From CAYOXM01 sp964407925 (GTDB lineage: Bacteria > Patescibacteriota > Patescibacteriia > SG8-24), in assembly GCA_964407925.1 (NCBI GenBank), contig CAYOXM010000003.1, positions 1-64,000 of the forward strand: a DNA stretch of 64,000 nucleotides, written 5' to 3'. Of this stretch, positions 43,131-51,534 are shown one piece after another (position 1 is the stretch's first letter; each line of letters starts with the position of its first letter). The notes below the pieces were generated by a model. The model was given only the letters and a program-made list of their open reading frames with translations. It was not told the origin of the DNA and did no database searches. Made by a program: the position numbers and the translations under genes.

Positions 43131-44216
43131 TCAGAATCCGCCGACGCGCAGCAGGTCCGAGAAGACGCCCGCAGCCGACACTTCCGCGCCCGCGCCCGGC
43201 CCCTTGATGACGAGCGGCAGCGCGTTGTACCGGCGACTGCGGATGACGAACATGTTTTCCGGCCCTTCGAGCGCGCCGAATCCGGAACCGCTCGGGACTT
43301 CCTCGATGCCGACACGGACGGCATCCGGCGTGAGCGTGGCAAGGTAGCGCAGGGCATGCCCGCGCCTCGCCGCGGACTTCACGCGCTCGTCGAATTCGCG
43401 GCCGTGCTCGGAGAGGCCGTCGAGGAAGGCGTCCGCGCCGCCTTCGCGAAGCGCTTCGGGAACCAGGCTTTCTGCCGTAACGCTCTCAAGATCGATGCGG
43501 TGACCCAGCAAGCGCGCAAGGATGAGCGCCTTGCGGCACACGTCCGCGCCGGACAGGTCCTCGCGCGGGTCAGGTTCGGTGTACCCGCGCGTCTTCGCGT
43601 CACGAACGGCGAGCGCGAACGGGACGCCCTTGCCGCACTCCGCGAAAAGGTGGCCGAGCGTCCCCGACATCGCCGCGCGGACCTCGATGACGGCGTCGCC
43701 GGAAAGGAGCATGTCACGGAGCGTGCTGACGACGGGGAGCCCCGCCCCGACGGTTGATTCGTAGCGGTAGGCGGGACCGTTCGGGTCGGCCTGCGCGGCC
43801 ACGATGGCGTCGTACTGGATGAGCGGCGCGGTGAGCGGCTTCTTGTTCGCGCTGATCACGTGCCAGCCGCGGCGGAGCCAGGTCGCGTGCGCCTCGTGGT
43901 TCCTTTCGGCGGTCATGTCGACGACGACCTGCCCCTCGGCATCCATGCCGGCGACGCTCGCGGTCACGTCGTCCCAACTGCCTGATCCGGCGCCGGCAGG
44001 ACGGAGTTCGAACCGCGCTCGCCCCTCGGCGATGCCGTTCAGGTCGAACACGGGAATCCCCTGCGGGATGTAAATCGCGGTCGTCCTGCCGACGATGCCC
44101 GTGACGCGGATATCGACGCCGCGGCGCAGGAACGCCTCATGCGTTTCCGCGATCTGCCGGATGAACGCGCGACCGACGTTGCCTTTGCCGATGATGACGA
44201 CGGGTATCACGCGCAT
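43131..44216 (-). CDS. hom: Homoserine dehydrogenase
   Basis: 361 residues. VVIIGKGNVGRAFIRQI is the NAD(P) site; VISANKKPLTAPL, YESTVGAGLPVVSTLRDML and YTEPDPREDLSGADVCRKALILARLLG are family signatures. No ACT domain. The start overlaps the end of lysC by 10 bases. The separate genes correspond to the AK-HSD fusion of enterobacteria. Confidence 0.95.
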   Translation of the reverse strand: MRVIPVVIIGKGNVGRAFIRQIAETHEAFLRRGVDIRVTGIVGRTTAIYIPQGIPVFDLNGIAEGRARFELRPAGAGSGSWDDVTASVAGMDAEGQVVVDMTAERNHEAHATWLRRGWHVISANKKPLTAPLIQYDAIVAAQADPNGPAYRYESTVGAGLPVVSTLRDMLLSGDAVIEVRAAMSGTLGHLFAECGKGVPFALAVRDAKTRGYTEPDPREDLSGADVCRKALILARLLGHRIDLESVTAESLVPEALREGGADAFLDGLSEHGREFDERVKSAARRGHALRYLATLTPDAVRVGIEEVPSGSGFGALEGPENMFVIRSRRYNALPLVIKGPGAGAEVSAAGVFSDLLRVGGF

Positions 44217-45613
44217 ACGGGAAGGGATAATGCATGAAGGGCGAAGGCCTCGTGCGCGGCGCGCACGGCGGCGTCGGCTTGCGATTCGCGGACGACGAAG
44301 GAGATGTTGCGCTCAGACGACCCTTGGGCGATGGCCAGCACGTTCACGCCCGCGGCCGCGACTGCGGTGAACAGGCGTCCCGCGACGCCCGGCGAACCGC
44401 GCATCCCCTCGCCGACGATGGCGACCGCGGCGACGCGCCCCTCGACCGCGATGCGGTCGACGAGCCGCGCCTCGAGGTGCTCGCGCAAGTCGCGATCGAG
44501 CGCGGCGGCGAACGCGGCCGCGGAATCGCGCCCGACGAGGAGGCAGATGTTCTGCTCGGACGACGACTGACTGAACATCACGATGTTCACGCGCTCCCGA
44601 CCGGCGACCCGGAAGACGTGCGCCGCGAAGCCGGCGATGCCGACCATCCCGCGCCCCTCGACCGTCACCATGGCGAGGCCTTTCGCCGCGGTGACGACCT
44701 TCACGCCATGCGGCGCGGTGGACGTGCGGCTCCCGATCGCGGTGCCGGGGGCGTCGGGCCGGAAGGTGTTGCGCATCCTGATGGGAATGCCGGCCTCGAC
44801 CGCGGGAATCATCGTCTTCGGGTGGAGCACCTTCGCGCCGAAGTAGGACATCTCGGCGGCTTCGTCGTAACTGATGTCAGAAATGAGCGCGGCGTTCGGG
44901 ATTATGGCGGGGTCGGCGGTCATCACGCCGTCGACCTCCTTCCATATCCAGATTTCCTTCGCGGCGAGGCCGGCCGCGACGATGGCGACGCTGTAGTCCG
45001 AACCGCCGCGACCCAGCGTCGTCGTGACGCCCTTGGGCGTGGCACCGATGAATCCGGTGACGACGGGAACGACGGCTTTCTCCACGAGCGGCGCGAGGAC
45101 GTCGCGAACCTTGCCGTACGTCCGCTTGAAATCCACGTTCGCCGCGCCGAACCGGTCATCGGTCTCGATCAGGCCGCGACTGTCGACGGCGACAGCGGCG
45201 ATGCCACGCGCCACGAGCGCCGCCGTGACGACGGGCGCGCTCATCCGCTCGCCGAAGGAGACGACGGCGTCCGACGCGCGGTCGTCGAGCGTTCCGGCTT
45301 CGGCGACGGCACGGAGCGTCGACGCGAGTTCGCCCGCGAGCGTGCGGACCGCGTCGAGCGCAGAAACGTTTTCGCCGAATGCCGCGAGCGCCGACTCGTG
45401 CCGCGCAAGGATTGATGCGGCGCCCGCCTCCGCGCCAGCAGCGTCGCCCTTCGCGGCGAGCGCGGCGAGTCCGAGCAACTCGTCCGTCACGCCGCGTAGA
45501 GCGGACACGACGAGGACGGGGCGGACGTCACGGTACCGTGCGACGATGTCCGCGACCTGCGTGATGGCGTCGGCCGTGCCGACGGAGCTGCCGCCGAATT
45601 TCATGACGATCAT
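44207..45613 (-). CDS. lysC: Aspartate kinase
   Basis: 468 residues. MIVMKFGGSSVGT, FGERMSAPVV, TTLGRGGSDYSV and WKEVDGVMTADP mark the kinase domain; two ACT domains follow (about 310-465), the sites of amino-acid feedback. First structural gene of the operon, behind a Thr-codon attenuator, so the product is probably the threonine-sensitive isozyme. A ribosome site is weak; an element of repeat family B covers the upstream region. Confidence 0.95.
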   Translation of the reverse strand: MIVMKFGGSSVGTADAITQVADIVARYRDVRPVLVVSALRGVTDELLGLAALAAKGDAAGAEAGAASILARHESALAAFGENVSALDAVRTLAGELASTLRAVAEAGTLDDRASDAVVSFGERMSAPVVTAALVARGIAAVAVDSRGLIETDDRFGAANVDFKRTYGKVRDVLAPLVEKAVVPVVTGFIGATPKGVTTTLGRGGSDYSVAIVAAGLAAKEIWIWKEVDGVMTADPAIIPNAALISDISYDEAAEMSYFGAKVLHPKTMIPAVEAGIPIRMRNTFRPDAPGTAIGSRTSTAPHGVKVVTAAKGLAMVTVEGRGMVGIAGFAAHVFRVAGRERVNIVMFSQSSSEQNICLLVGRDSAAAFAAALDRDLREHLEARLVDRIAVEGRVAAVAIVGEGMRGSPGVAGRLFTAVAAAGVNVLAIAQGSSERNISFVVRESQADAAVRAAHEAFALHALSLPVCA

Positions 45614-45627
45614 ATGTCGAGAGTGTG

Positions 45628-45697
45628 AAAGGTTGGGAGGTCATGAGGCCGAGAGACGCTCTCAACCTTTAAACCTTTTGACCTCTCAACCTTTTAA
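45628..45697. repeat. Palindromic repeat family B copy 3
   Basis: AAAGGTTGGGAG at the start and CTCTCAACCTTT (about 45659-45670), plus another CTCTCAACCTTTT at the end. It occupies the leader between the attenuator and lysC. Confidence 0.65.
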
Positions 45698-45722
45698 AAA
45701 GCCCGCCTTCGCGTGGCGGGTG
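45696..45722 (-). terminator. Attenuator terminator of the threonine operon
   Basis: Minus strand CACCCGCC-ACGCGAA-GGCGGGC followed by T5, 34 bases after the stop codon of the Thr-rich leader peptide and upstream of lysC. Confidence 0.85.
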
Positions 45723-45755
45723 TCTGTCTCGCGTGCGTGTTCTCGCAGCAGCGAC

Positions 45756-45821
45756 CTACCCCGCCGAACAAGTCGTCGTGGTCGTGGTCGTCGTCGTCGT
45801 CGTGACAAACGCGGTGGCCAT
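45756..45821 (-). CDS. thrL: Threonine operon leader peptide with 11 consecutive Thr codons
   Basis: 21 codons: Met-Ala-Thr-Ala-Phe-Val, then eleven Thr in a row, then Cys-Ser-Ala-Gly and TAG. All eleven are ACG or ACC/ACT codons, and the run is followed by a terminator hairpin and then lysC-hom-asd. This is the classic thr attenuator: when charged tRNA-Thr is scarce, the ribosome stalls in the Thr run and the terminator fails to form. The -10 box is 13 bases before the ATG. Confidence 0.92.
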   Translation of the reverse strand: MATAFVTTTTTTTTTTTCSAG

Positions 45822-45834
45822 AATGATGGGAGAT

Positions 45835-45862
45835 AGCGTAACACGCTTCCCCGTCGCGTCAA
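45835..45862 (-). promoter_or_regulatory. Promoter of thrL-lysC-hom-asd
   Basis: Minus strand TTGACG (45862-45857), 16 bases, TACGCT (45840-45835). Confidence 0.8.
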
Positions 45863-45871
45863 ACGACAGAC

Positions 45872-45907
45872 TTATCCACACCGGGGACAGTCCCCCGGTG
45901 TGGATAA
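45872..45907. repeat. Palindromic repeat family A copy 3
   Basis: TTATCCACACCGGGG (45872-45886) and its exact reverse complement (45893-45907) separated by six bases; the core reads GGGGACAGTCCCC. Confidence 0.8.
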
Positions 45908-45935
45908 AAAATGACCCGCCGGACAGGCGGGTCGT
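45908..45935 (-). terminator. Terminator of the DUF5715-like gene
   Basis: Minus strand GACCCGCC-TGTC-CGGCGGGTC-type stem followed by TTTTTT. Confidence 0.75.
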
Positions 45936-45937
45936 CG

Positions 45938-46597
45938 TCATTTCTTCGCCGCGTAGTCGGGGCGGACCATGACGTGGAAGCAGAGCGCTCCCCACTTCTC
46001 CTCGGTCGCCTGAATGAGGCCGCGCCGTTCCAAGTCGGCGAGCTTCCTGCGGAGCCACGCCTGGACCGCCGGTGGCATGTCCTTCGTCGAGATGTCGACG
46101 GTGGATCCGGTGAGGTGCGACGACCGCTTCTGCGGCGTCACGCCGCTCGCCGCGACCGCGGTGCGCCTGCGGAGCTTCTTCTGATACTCCTCGGTACGCG
46201 AGAGCGAGGTGACGCGGAGTTTCGCCCCCGCCGGCATCGCCACGTCGGCCGCGAGGTCGTGGAGAAACTCCTTCACCCATGGACGGGCGTGCGCGTAGAG
46301 CGCCGCGTTGTCCGGATCGAGCTCGCCGAGCTGCGAGTCGACCGTGACGGGACCGTCGTCCTTGATCGGGACGAGACGCCCGTCCTTCATGTGGTCGCGA
46401 ATCTCGTCGAGATTCCTGAAGCGCGCGAGGCCGAACTCGTCGGCGACGCGATTTTCCTCCGCGAGCGCTGACGGCGATCCCGCGAGGACCGAGGCGTCGC
46501 TTGCCGGAGCGGGCGGCCGTTTCTTCTTGGGGCGCGCGTCGGCATCGGGGGCGGCGAGGAGGACGATGACAAAGAACGCGTGTGCGGGAACGCGCAT
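45938..46597 (-). CDS. Secreted M15-peptidase-like protein (DUF5715 type)
   Basis: 219 residues. Signal peptide (about 1-21), then a domain in which RSSHLTGSTVDIS (His161, Asp168) and EEKWGALCFHVMV (Glu200, His208) reproduce the zinc-ligand and catalytic pattern of D-Ala-D-Ala carboxypeptidases of family M15. A role in peptidoglycan trimming is likely. I associate this arrangement with DUF5715. Confidence 0.75.
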   Translation of the reverse strand: MRVPAHAFFVIVLLAAPDADARPKKKRPPAPASDASVLAGSPSALAEENRVADEFGLARFRNLDEIRDHMKDGRLVPIKDDGPVTVDSQLGELDPDNAALYAHARPWVKEFLHDLAADVAMPAGAKLRVTSLSRTEEYQKKLRRRTAVAASGVTPQKRSSHLTGSTVDISTKDMPPAVQAWLRRKLADLERRGLIQATEEKWGALCFHVMVRPDYAAKK

Positions 46598-46644
46598 GGC
46601 GGAAAATCCTTTCGCGCAGGGCGCACGGTCACGGTACGGCCGCG

Positions 46645-46673
46645 TCGACGGACCGTCAACGCCGTGCTATGCT
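46645..46673 (+). promoter_or_regulatory. Promoter of the 46701 gene
   Basis: TCGACG, 17 bases, TATGCT. Confidence 0.65.
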
Positions 46674-46700
46674 CAAGCCGTACTCATCATCACTACGCCT

Positions 46701-47024
46701 ATGGGAACCAAAAAGAGTTTCGTCAAGGGCCTCGCTGCCGGCGCGGTGCTCGGCGCCGTGGCGGCGCTCCTGCACGGCATGCAAGACAAGGGCAAGAAGA
46801 CGGCAGACATCGAACGTGCGGCGATGCGCATCAAGGACAAGGTCGCGGCGCACGCGAAGAAGCTCGGCAAACTCACGAAATCCGCCTACGGAACGATCGT
46901 CGACACCACGGTCGCGGAGTACCGCGGCGTGAAAGCGCTTTCCGAATCCGAGCTCAAGGAGCTGAAGGCCGAACTCAAGGCAGGCTGGACCGACGTCCAA
47001 GCGATGCTCAAACGGAAAAAGTAA
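46701..47024 (+). CDS. YtxH-like small membrane-associated protein
   Basis: 107 residues. SFVKGLAAGAVLGAVAALLHGMQDKGKKT is a Gly/Ala-rich membrane helix followed by a long Lys-rich amphipathic helix, the layout of YtxH-domain stress proteins. Function unknown. Confidence 0.65.
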   Translation: MGTKKSFVKGLAAGAVLGAVAALLHGMQDKGKKTADIERAAMRIKDKVAAHAKKLGKLTKSAYGTIVDTTVAEYRGVKALSESELKELKAELKAGWTDVQAMLKRKK

Positions 47025-47028
47025 GACG

Positions 47029-47058
47029 CAAAAAAAGCCCGCCGTTGCGGGCTTTTTT
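47029..47058. terminator. Bidirectional terminator
   Basis: AAAAAAAGCCCGC-CGTT-GCGGGCTTTTTT between convergent genes. Confidence 0.85.
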
Positions 47059-48557
47059 CAATGCGCGCCCTTCAGGAAATCACGCGCCTCTTCCACTGAC
47101 GTGACTTCGCCGCTCAGCTGCGCCTCCTTGAGCGCCTCGAGCAGCCGACCGACGTCGGGCCCGGCCTCCATGCCGGTGATGGCCATCACGTCCTGACCGG
47201 AGGCGAGCTTCGGCGGCGCGCCGCGGCCGCCGGTCTGCCGGTCGAGCGCGGCAAGCGCCGACAGGAGCCGGCGGAGGCCGGACAGGTCGGACGTGCCGTC
47301 CGGCCGCAGGCTCGCCACGGCATCGGCATACGCGAGGTGCAGGAGCCGGCGGCCTGCGGCGCGATCGGAAAGGAAATGCTTCACGAGCGTGGTGCGGCGC
47401 ACCTCGTGCACGTTCACCGAATTGGGCAGGAGGTGCATCTTCACGAGCCAGGCGACCCGTTCGGGACTCACGCCGGCGCTGGCCAAATGCAGCCGTTCGG
47501 CGACCTGCCGCGCGACCAGCGCACCGGCCTCGGCGTGACCGTAAAAAGTGATGCGATCCGCGCCGTGCGCGGCGGTTTGCGGTTTCGCGACGTCGTGCAG
47601 GAGCAGCGCGATCGCCGTTTCCGCGTCAGGCGTCTCGCCGGGAAAGAGTTCCCCGAACTCGGGGCCGGCGAGCTTGCCGAGAGCGAGGCGCGTGTGCGCC
47701 CAGACGTCGCCTTCCGAATGCTGCCCGGGCGACTGCGCGCACTTGGCGAGCGGAACCAGTTCGGGAACCAGCCGGAACAGCGCGCCGCTCCCCTCGAGAA
47801 GCTCGAGCGCGTGTGCAGGATCCGCGGCGAAAGCCTTCGTCACTTCCTTCGCCACCGTCTCGAACGGTACGACCCGCTCGTGCCCGCCGCCGTCGACGGG
47901 CCTCGTCTCGTCGAGGCGCGGCATGAGCCGGAGCATCGCCTCCCACGTGTCATGCTCGATGCCGAAACCGAGCTGGCAGGCGAAACGGATGCCGCGAAGC
48001 ATGCGCGAATAGTCCTCGGCGAACCGCTCCGCCGGATTCCGTACGGCGCGCATCAGGCCGTCCCGAAGATCGCCGACGCCGCCGAACGGATCGAGCAACG
48101 TACCCGTCCCGAGATCGAGCGCAAGCGCGTTGACCGTGAAATCGCGGCGGGACAGGTCGGCTTCCATCGCCAGATCCGGATCCGCCTGCACCGTGAAATC
48201 GCGGTACCCGCCGCTGCCGCCCGCGCGCTCGGTGCGCGGCCAGGCGATGTCGACCTCCGCGGCGACGCCCTCCGGCCGGAACTTCAGCACGCCGAAATGC
48301 CGCCCGACGAAACTCACCTGCCCGCGCTCCCCGAGCGCCTCGGCTATCTCCCGGAGCGACGCCTTCCGCACCACGACGTCAAAATCCTTCACCGGCCGGC
48401 CGAGCAGCCCGTCACGCACCGCGCCGCCGACGACGTGCCACTCCGCGTCCGGAAACTCGTCACGCAGCTCGGCAACGAACGCGAGGGCGGGTTCCATGAC
48501 GAACGCGTCGGCGAGCGCGGCGGCCTTCTTGGCCATGTCCCGAGTGATGACTGCCAT
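47058..48557 (-). CDS. CCA tRNA nucleotidyltransferase / poly(A) polymerase with HD domain
   Basis: 499 residues. WHVVGGAVRDGLLGRPVKDFDVVVRKA is the class II nucleotidyltransferase head with the catalytic DxD; RRDFTVNALALDLGTGTLLDPFGG and RMLRGIRFACQLGFGIE are the CCA/PAP neck. The C-terminal HD domain is visible as IALLLHDVAKPQT and KMHLLPN. It completes or repairs tRNA CCA ends. The -10 TACACT is 8 bases before the ATG, so translation may be leaderless. Confidence 0.9.
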   Translation of the reverse strand: MAVITRDMAKKAAALADAFVMEPALAFVAELRDEFPDAEWHVVGGAVRDGLLGRPVKDFDVVVRKASLREIAEALGERGQVSFVGRHFGVLKFRPEGVAAEVDIAWPRTERAGGSGGYRDFTVQADPDLAMEADLSRRDFTVNALALDLGTGTLLDPFGGVGDLRDGLMRAVRNPAERFAEDYSRMLRGIRFACQLGFGIEHDTWEAMLRLMPRLDETRPVDGGGHERVVPFETVAKEVTKAFAADPAHALELLEGSGALFRLVPELVPLAKCAQSPGQHSEGDVWAHTRLALGKLAGPEFGELFPGETPDAETAIALLLHDVAKPQTAAHGADRITFYGHAEAGALVARQVAERLHLASAGVSPERVAWLVKMHLLPNSVNVHEVRRTTLVKHFLSDRAAGRRLLHLAYADAVASLRPDGTSDLSGLRRLLSALAALDRQTGGRGAPPKLASGQDVMAITGMEAGPDVGRLLEALKEAQLSGEVTSVEEARDFLKGAH

Positions 48558-48599
48558 ACCGCGAAAGTGTAGCAGTTTTCGCGCGCATTGGTGAGATGT

Positions 48600-48629
48600 T
48601 TGACAATTTGCAAACGGATTTGCAATAAT
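48600..48629 (+). promoter_or_regulatory. zur-znu promoter with internal operator
   Basis: TTGACA (48600-48605), 18 bases, AATAAT (48624-48629). A perfect inverted repeat TTGCAAA-CGGA-TTTGCAA (48608-48625) fills the spacer, the usual position for a Fur/Zur repressor site. Confidence 0.8.
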
Positions 48630-48637
48630 CAACGCGT

Positions 48638-49000
48638 ATGCACGCCTGCCCCGCCGACGAACTCATCGCGAATAACGGCCTCCGGCGTACGAAGGACCGT
48701 CACGCGCTCCTCGCGCTCTTCAGCGAAGGCCGCGCTTGGACCGCCGCGCAACTGCATCGGAAAATCCGCTCGGCGGACCTCTCGACCGTGTACCGGAACG
48801 TGAACGCGCTCGTCGCCAAGGGGATTCTCATCGAAACGCACGTGCACGGGCACGAAGCGTATTTCGAACTTGCCTCTCTCCCCCATCACGACCACCGCGT
48901 CTGTCCGAGCTGCGACGCCGCCGAATGCGTCCCCTGCCCGGGAAACCTGCCGAAAGAGCACCGTCTTGAGCTGCTCGGTACCTGCGCCGCGTGCGCCTGA
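48638..49000 (+). CDS. zur: Fur-family metal regulator, probably Zur
   Basis: 120 residues. Winged helix (RRTKDRHALLALFSEGRAWTAAQLHRKI, LSTVYRNVNALVAKGILIE), then the metal sites: HVHGHEAYFEL, HHDH, and two Cys pairs (CPSC at 89-92; CAAC near the end) for the structural zinc. Position before znuACB and the promoter operator indicate a zinc-responsive repressor; manganese is an alternative. Confidence 0.88.
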   Translation: MHACPADELIANNGLRRTKDRHALLALFSEGRAWTAAQLHRKIRSADLSTVYRNVNALVAKGILIETHVHGHEAYFELASLPHHDHRVCPSCDAAECVPCPGNLPKEHRLELLGTCAACA

Positions 49001-49004
49001 CCCC

Positions 49005-49925
49005 ATGAACCGACAAACGAAAACCCTCGCCGTTTTCATCACGTTGACTGCCGCCGCGGTCGCGCTCGTCGTCCTGTCGTCGCCGCGGACGCCGCCGCCC
49101 GCCGCGTCGCCGCGCCGCGTCGCCGCGACCGTCTTTCCGCTCTATGACATCGTCCGCAACGTCGCGGGCGACGGCGTAACCGTATCGCTCGTGCTCCCGC
49201 CGGGCGGCGAGCCGCACTCGTTCGAGCCGACGCCGTCGACCGTACGCGACGTCGCCGCCGCATCCGCCGTCTATGCCGTCGGCCACGGCATCGACGACTG
49301 GATCGACCGCGCGCTGACGGAGGGTTCGGCAGCAAAGGTCGTCGTCGACCGAGGCATCGCGTTGCGCGCCTCGCCCGAAACCGTCGCACTCGCCGAAGGA
49401 GAGGACGAGCACGGCCCGGAACCGGAAGACCCGCATTATTGGCTGACCGTCCCGAACGCGATGATCATCGCCGAAACGGTGGCGGACGATCTCGCCGCAC
49501 GTTTCCCCGCGGACGCGGACGTTTTCCGCGCGAACCTCGCGCGGTATCGGACCGAACTCTCCGCGCTCGACGCCGACGTCCGTGCCATGCTCGACGCGGC
49601 GAAGAACAAGAACATCGTCACCTTCCACGACGCGTGGTATTATTTCGCCGAAGAGTACGGCCTCCGGATCGCCGGCACGTTCGAACCGTCCCCGGGACGC
49701 GAACCGACGGCGCGCGGCCTCGCCACGCTCAAGGAAGCGATCGACCGCAACCGCGTCCGTGCGCTCTACACGGAACCGCTGTTCAGCGACGCGGCGGTGA
49801 CCGCTTTCGCCCGCGACGAAGGCGTCGTCCTCGCCGCGATCGACGACATCGGCGGCGCGCCCGGCCGCGACACCTACGCGTCACTCATGCGCTACAATGC
49901 CGAAACCATCCGCGAAAACCAGTGA
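49005..49925 (+). CDS. znuA: Zinc/manganese ABC transporter substrate-binding protein (ZnuA-like)
   Basis: 306 residues. N-terminal hydrophobic anchor or signal, then metal ligands His71 (GGEPHSFEP), His144 (EDPHYWL) and His208 (VTFHDAWYYFAEEYG), with an acidic residue near the end. The short loop EGEDEHGPEPEDPH sits where ZnuA proteins have a His-rich flap. Captures metal for the ZnuBC importer. Starts 4 bases after zur. Confidence 0.9.
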   Translation: MNRQTKTLAVFITLTAAAVALVVLSSPRTPPPAASPRRVAATVFPLYDIVRNVAGDGVTVSLVLPPGGEPHSFEPTPSTVRDVAAASAVYAVGHGIDDWIDRALTEGSAAKVVVDRGIALRASPETVALAEGEDEHGPEPEDPHYWLTVPNAMIIAETVADDLAARFPADADVFRANLARYRTELSALDADVRAMLDAAKNKNIVTFHDAWYYFAEEYGLRIAGTFEPSPGREPTARGLATLKEAIDRNRVRALYTEPLFSDAAVTAFARDEGVVLAAIDDIGGAPGRDTYASLMRYNAETIRENQ

Positions 49926-50703
49926 CCGCGCCGTGCCCGAACCGATTCCGGCGCTGTCCGTGAAGGACTGCACCGTGCGGTTCGGCGACGTGAACGTCCT
50001 CGACGGCGTCGGCTTTGACGTCGCGCAGGGAGAAATCGCCGCCATCATCGGTCCCAACGGCTCCGGAAAGACGACGCTCCTCAAGACCGTCCTCGGGCTG
50101 GTGCAGCCGTCGGGCGGCGAAATCCGCGTATTCGGAAAGCACCTGCATGCAGTCCGCAACCTCATCGGCTACGTGCCGCAACGCTTCGACTTCGACCGCG
50201 ACTTCCCGATCACCGTGCGCGAATTCATGGACCTCGCGCGCCATCAGCACTGCCCCGCCTCGCGCATCCCCGAAAAAATCCGCGAAGTCGGCCTGCCCCA
50301 CAAGGCGCTCGACGCGCGGCTGGGCTCGCTCTCGGGCGGACAACTCCAGCGCGTGCTCATCGCGCAGGCCATCCTCAACAACCCCGCGATGCTCTTCCTC
50401 GACGAACCGTCGAGCGGCATCGACGTCGCGGGCGAAGCGACGTTCTACGAGCTCATCGAGCACCTGAACGTGGAGCACGACACCACAATCTTGCTCGTAT
50501 CGCATGACATCGCGATGGTCGCGGGAATGGTCGACAACGTCATCTGCGTGAACAAGAAGCTGCTCTGCTACGGACCGCCGCAGGACGCGCTGACCGTGCG
50601 CAAGATCACGGAGCTCTTCGGGCCGCAGCGGCTCTACGATCACCCGCGGCACGAGGACCGGCACGACCACGGTTCGGGCCGCGCCCATGACCACGGCCAC
50701 TGA
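49897..50703 (+). CDS. znuC: Zinc/manganese ABC transporter ATPase (ZnuC-like)
   Basis: 268 residues. Walker A GPNGSGKTT, Q-loop YVPQRFDF, signature LSGGQLQR, Walker B AMLFLDEPSSGID, switch LLVSHDIAMV. The last 20 residues are His/Asp-rich (HPRHEDRHDHG...HDHGH), a likely metal-binding tail. Overlaps the end of znuA by 29 bases. Confidence 0.93.
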   Translation: MPKPSAKTSDRAVPEPIPALSVKDCTVRFGDVNVLDGVGFDVAQGEIAAIIGPNGSGKTTLLKTVLGLVQPSGGEIRVFGKHLHAVRNLIGYVPQRFDFDRDFPITVREFMDLARHQHCPASRIPEKIREVGLPHKALDARLGSLSGGQLQRVLIAQAILNNPAMLFLDEPSSGIDVAGEATFYELIEHLNVEHDTTILLVSHDIAMVAGMVDNVICVNKKLLCYGPPQDALTVRKITELFGPQRLYDHPRHEDRHDHGSGRAHDHGH

Positions 50704-50704
50704 T

Positions 50705-51529
50705 ATGCCCCTCATCGCGATGTTCACCTACCCGTTCGTGCAGCGCGCCTTCGCGGCGGGGCTCATGCTCGCCGTACTGCTGGCAGCGCTCGGCATTTTC
50801 GTCACGCTGAGGAAAATGGCGTTTTTCGGCGACGGCATCGCGCACTCCTCGCTCGCCGGCATCGCCATCGCGTTGCTCCTCGGCCTCGCCCCGCTCCCCG
50901 TGGCGCTCCTCTGGGGGGTACTCGTCGCGCTGGCCATCTACGCGGTCGAACGGTCGACGCGCCTGCCCTCCGACACGCTCATCGGCATCTTTTTCACGGC
51001 GAGCATGGCGCTCGGCGTGGTGCTCATGAGCTTCACGAAGGGCTACCAGCCCGAACTCGTCACGTACCTTTTCGGGAGCATCCTCGGCGTGCGACAGGCC
51101 GACCTCGTGCTCATCGTCGCGGCCGCGGCGCCCACCCTCGCCTGGCTCATCGCCTCGTTCCGCGAACTCACCTACATGTCGCTCGCCGAGGAGAACGCGC
51201 GCGTCGCGGGCGTGCCCGTGTCGTTCCACACGCTCGCGCTGTACGTCGCGCTCGCGGTCGCGACCGTCCTCGGCGTGAAGGTGCTCGGCATCGTGCTGGT
51301 GTCGGCGCTCCTGGTTCTGCCGCCCGCGACGAGCAGGATGCTCACGACGTCGTTCCGCGGCTATCTCGCCGGTTCCGTCGCGCTCGCGGTCCTCATGACC
51401 GTCGTCGGCCTCGCCGCGTCGTTCCGGTACGACCTGCCGTCGGGCGCGACCATCATCCTGACCGGCGCCGCCGTCTTCTTCATCGCGGGCATCAGCACGC
51501 GCGTCGCCGGCGCGATGCGGCATCCCTGA
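50705..51529 (+). CDS. znuB: Zinc/manganese ABC transporter permease (ZnuB-like)
   Basis: 274 residues, about seven to eight hydrophobic segments. FVQRAFAAGLMLAVLLAALGIFVTLRKMAFFGDGIAHSSLAGIA and VKVLGIVLVSALLVLPPATSRML are ABC-3 family signatures. An alternative start at 50687 overlaps znuC; the start at MPLIAM fits the family. Confidence 0.93.
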   Translation: MPLIAMFTYPFVQRAFAAGLMLAVLLAALGIFVTLRKMAFFGDGIAHSSLAGIAIALLLGLAPLPVALLWGVLVALAIYAVERSTRLPSDTLIGIFFTASMALGVVLMSFTKGYQPELVTYLFGSILGVRQADLVLIVAAAAPTLAWLIASFRELTYMSLAEENARVAGVPVSFHTLALYVALAVATVLGVKVLGIVLVSALLVLPPATSRMLTTSFRGYLAGSVALAVLMTVVGLAASFRYDLPSGATIILTGAAVFFIAGISTRVAGAMRHP

Positions 51530-51534
51530 ATCCT

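Noticed and set aside
45775..45805. GTC/GTG microsatellite on the plus strand
   Set aside because: Explained as the Thr-codon run of the minus-strand leader peptide rather than a random repeat.
45756..46280. 174-codon frame ending in the Thr run
   Set aside because: Most of it is antisense to, or upstream of, the promoter; only the last 22 codons after the promoter form the leader peptide.
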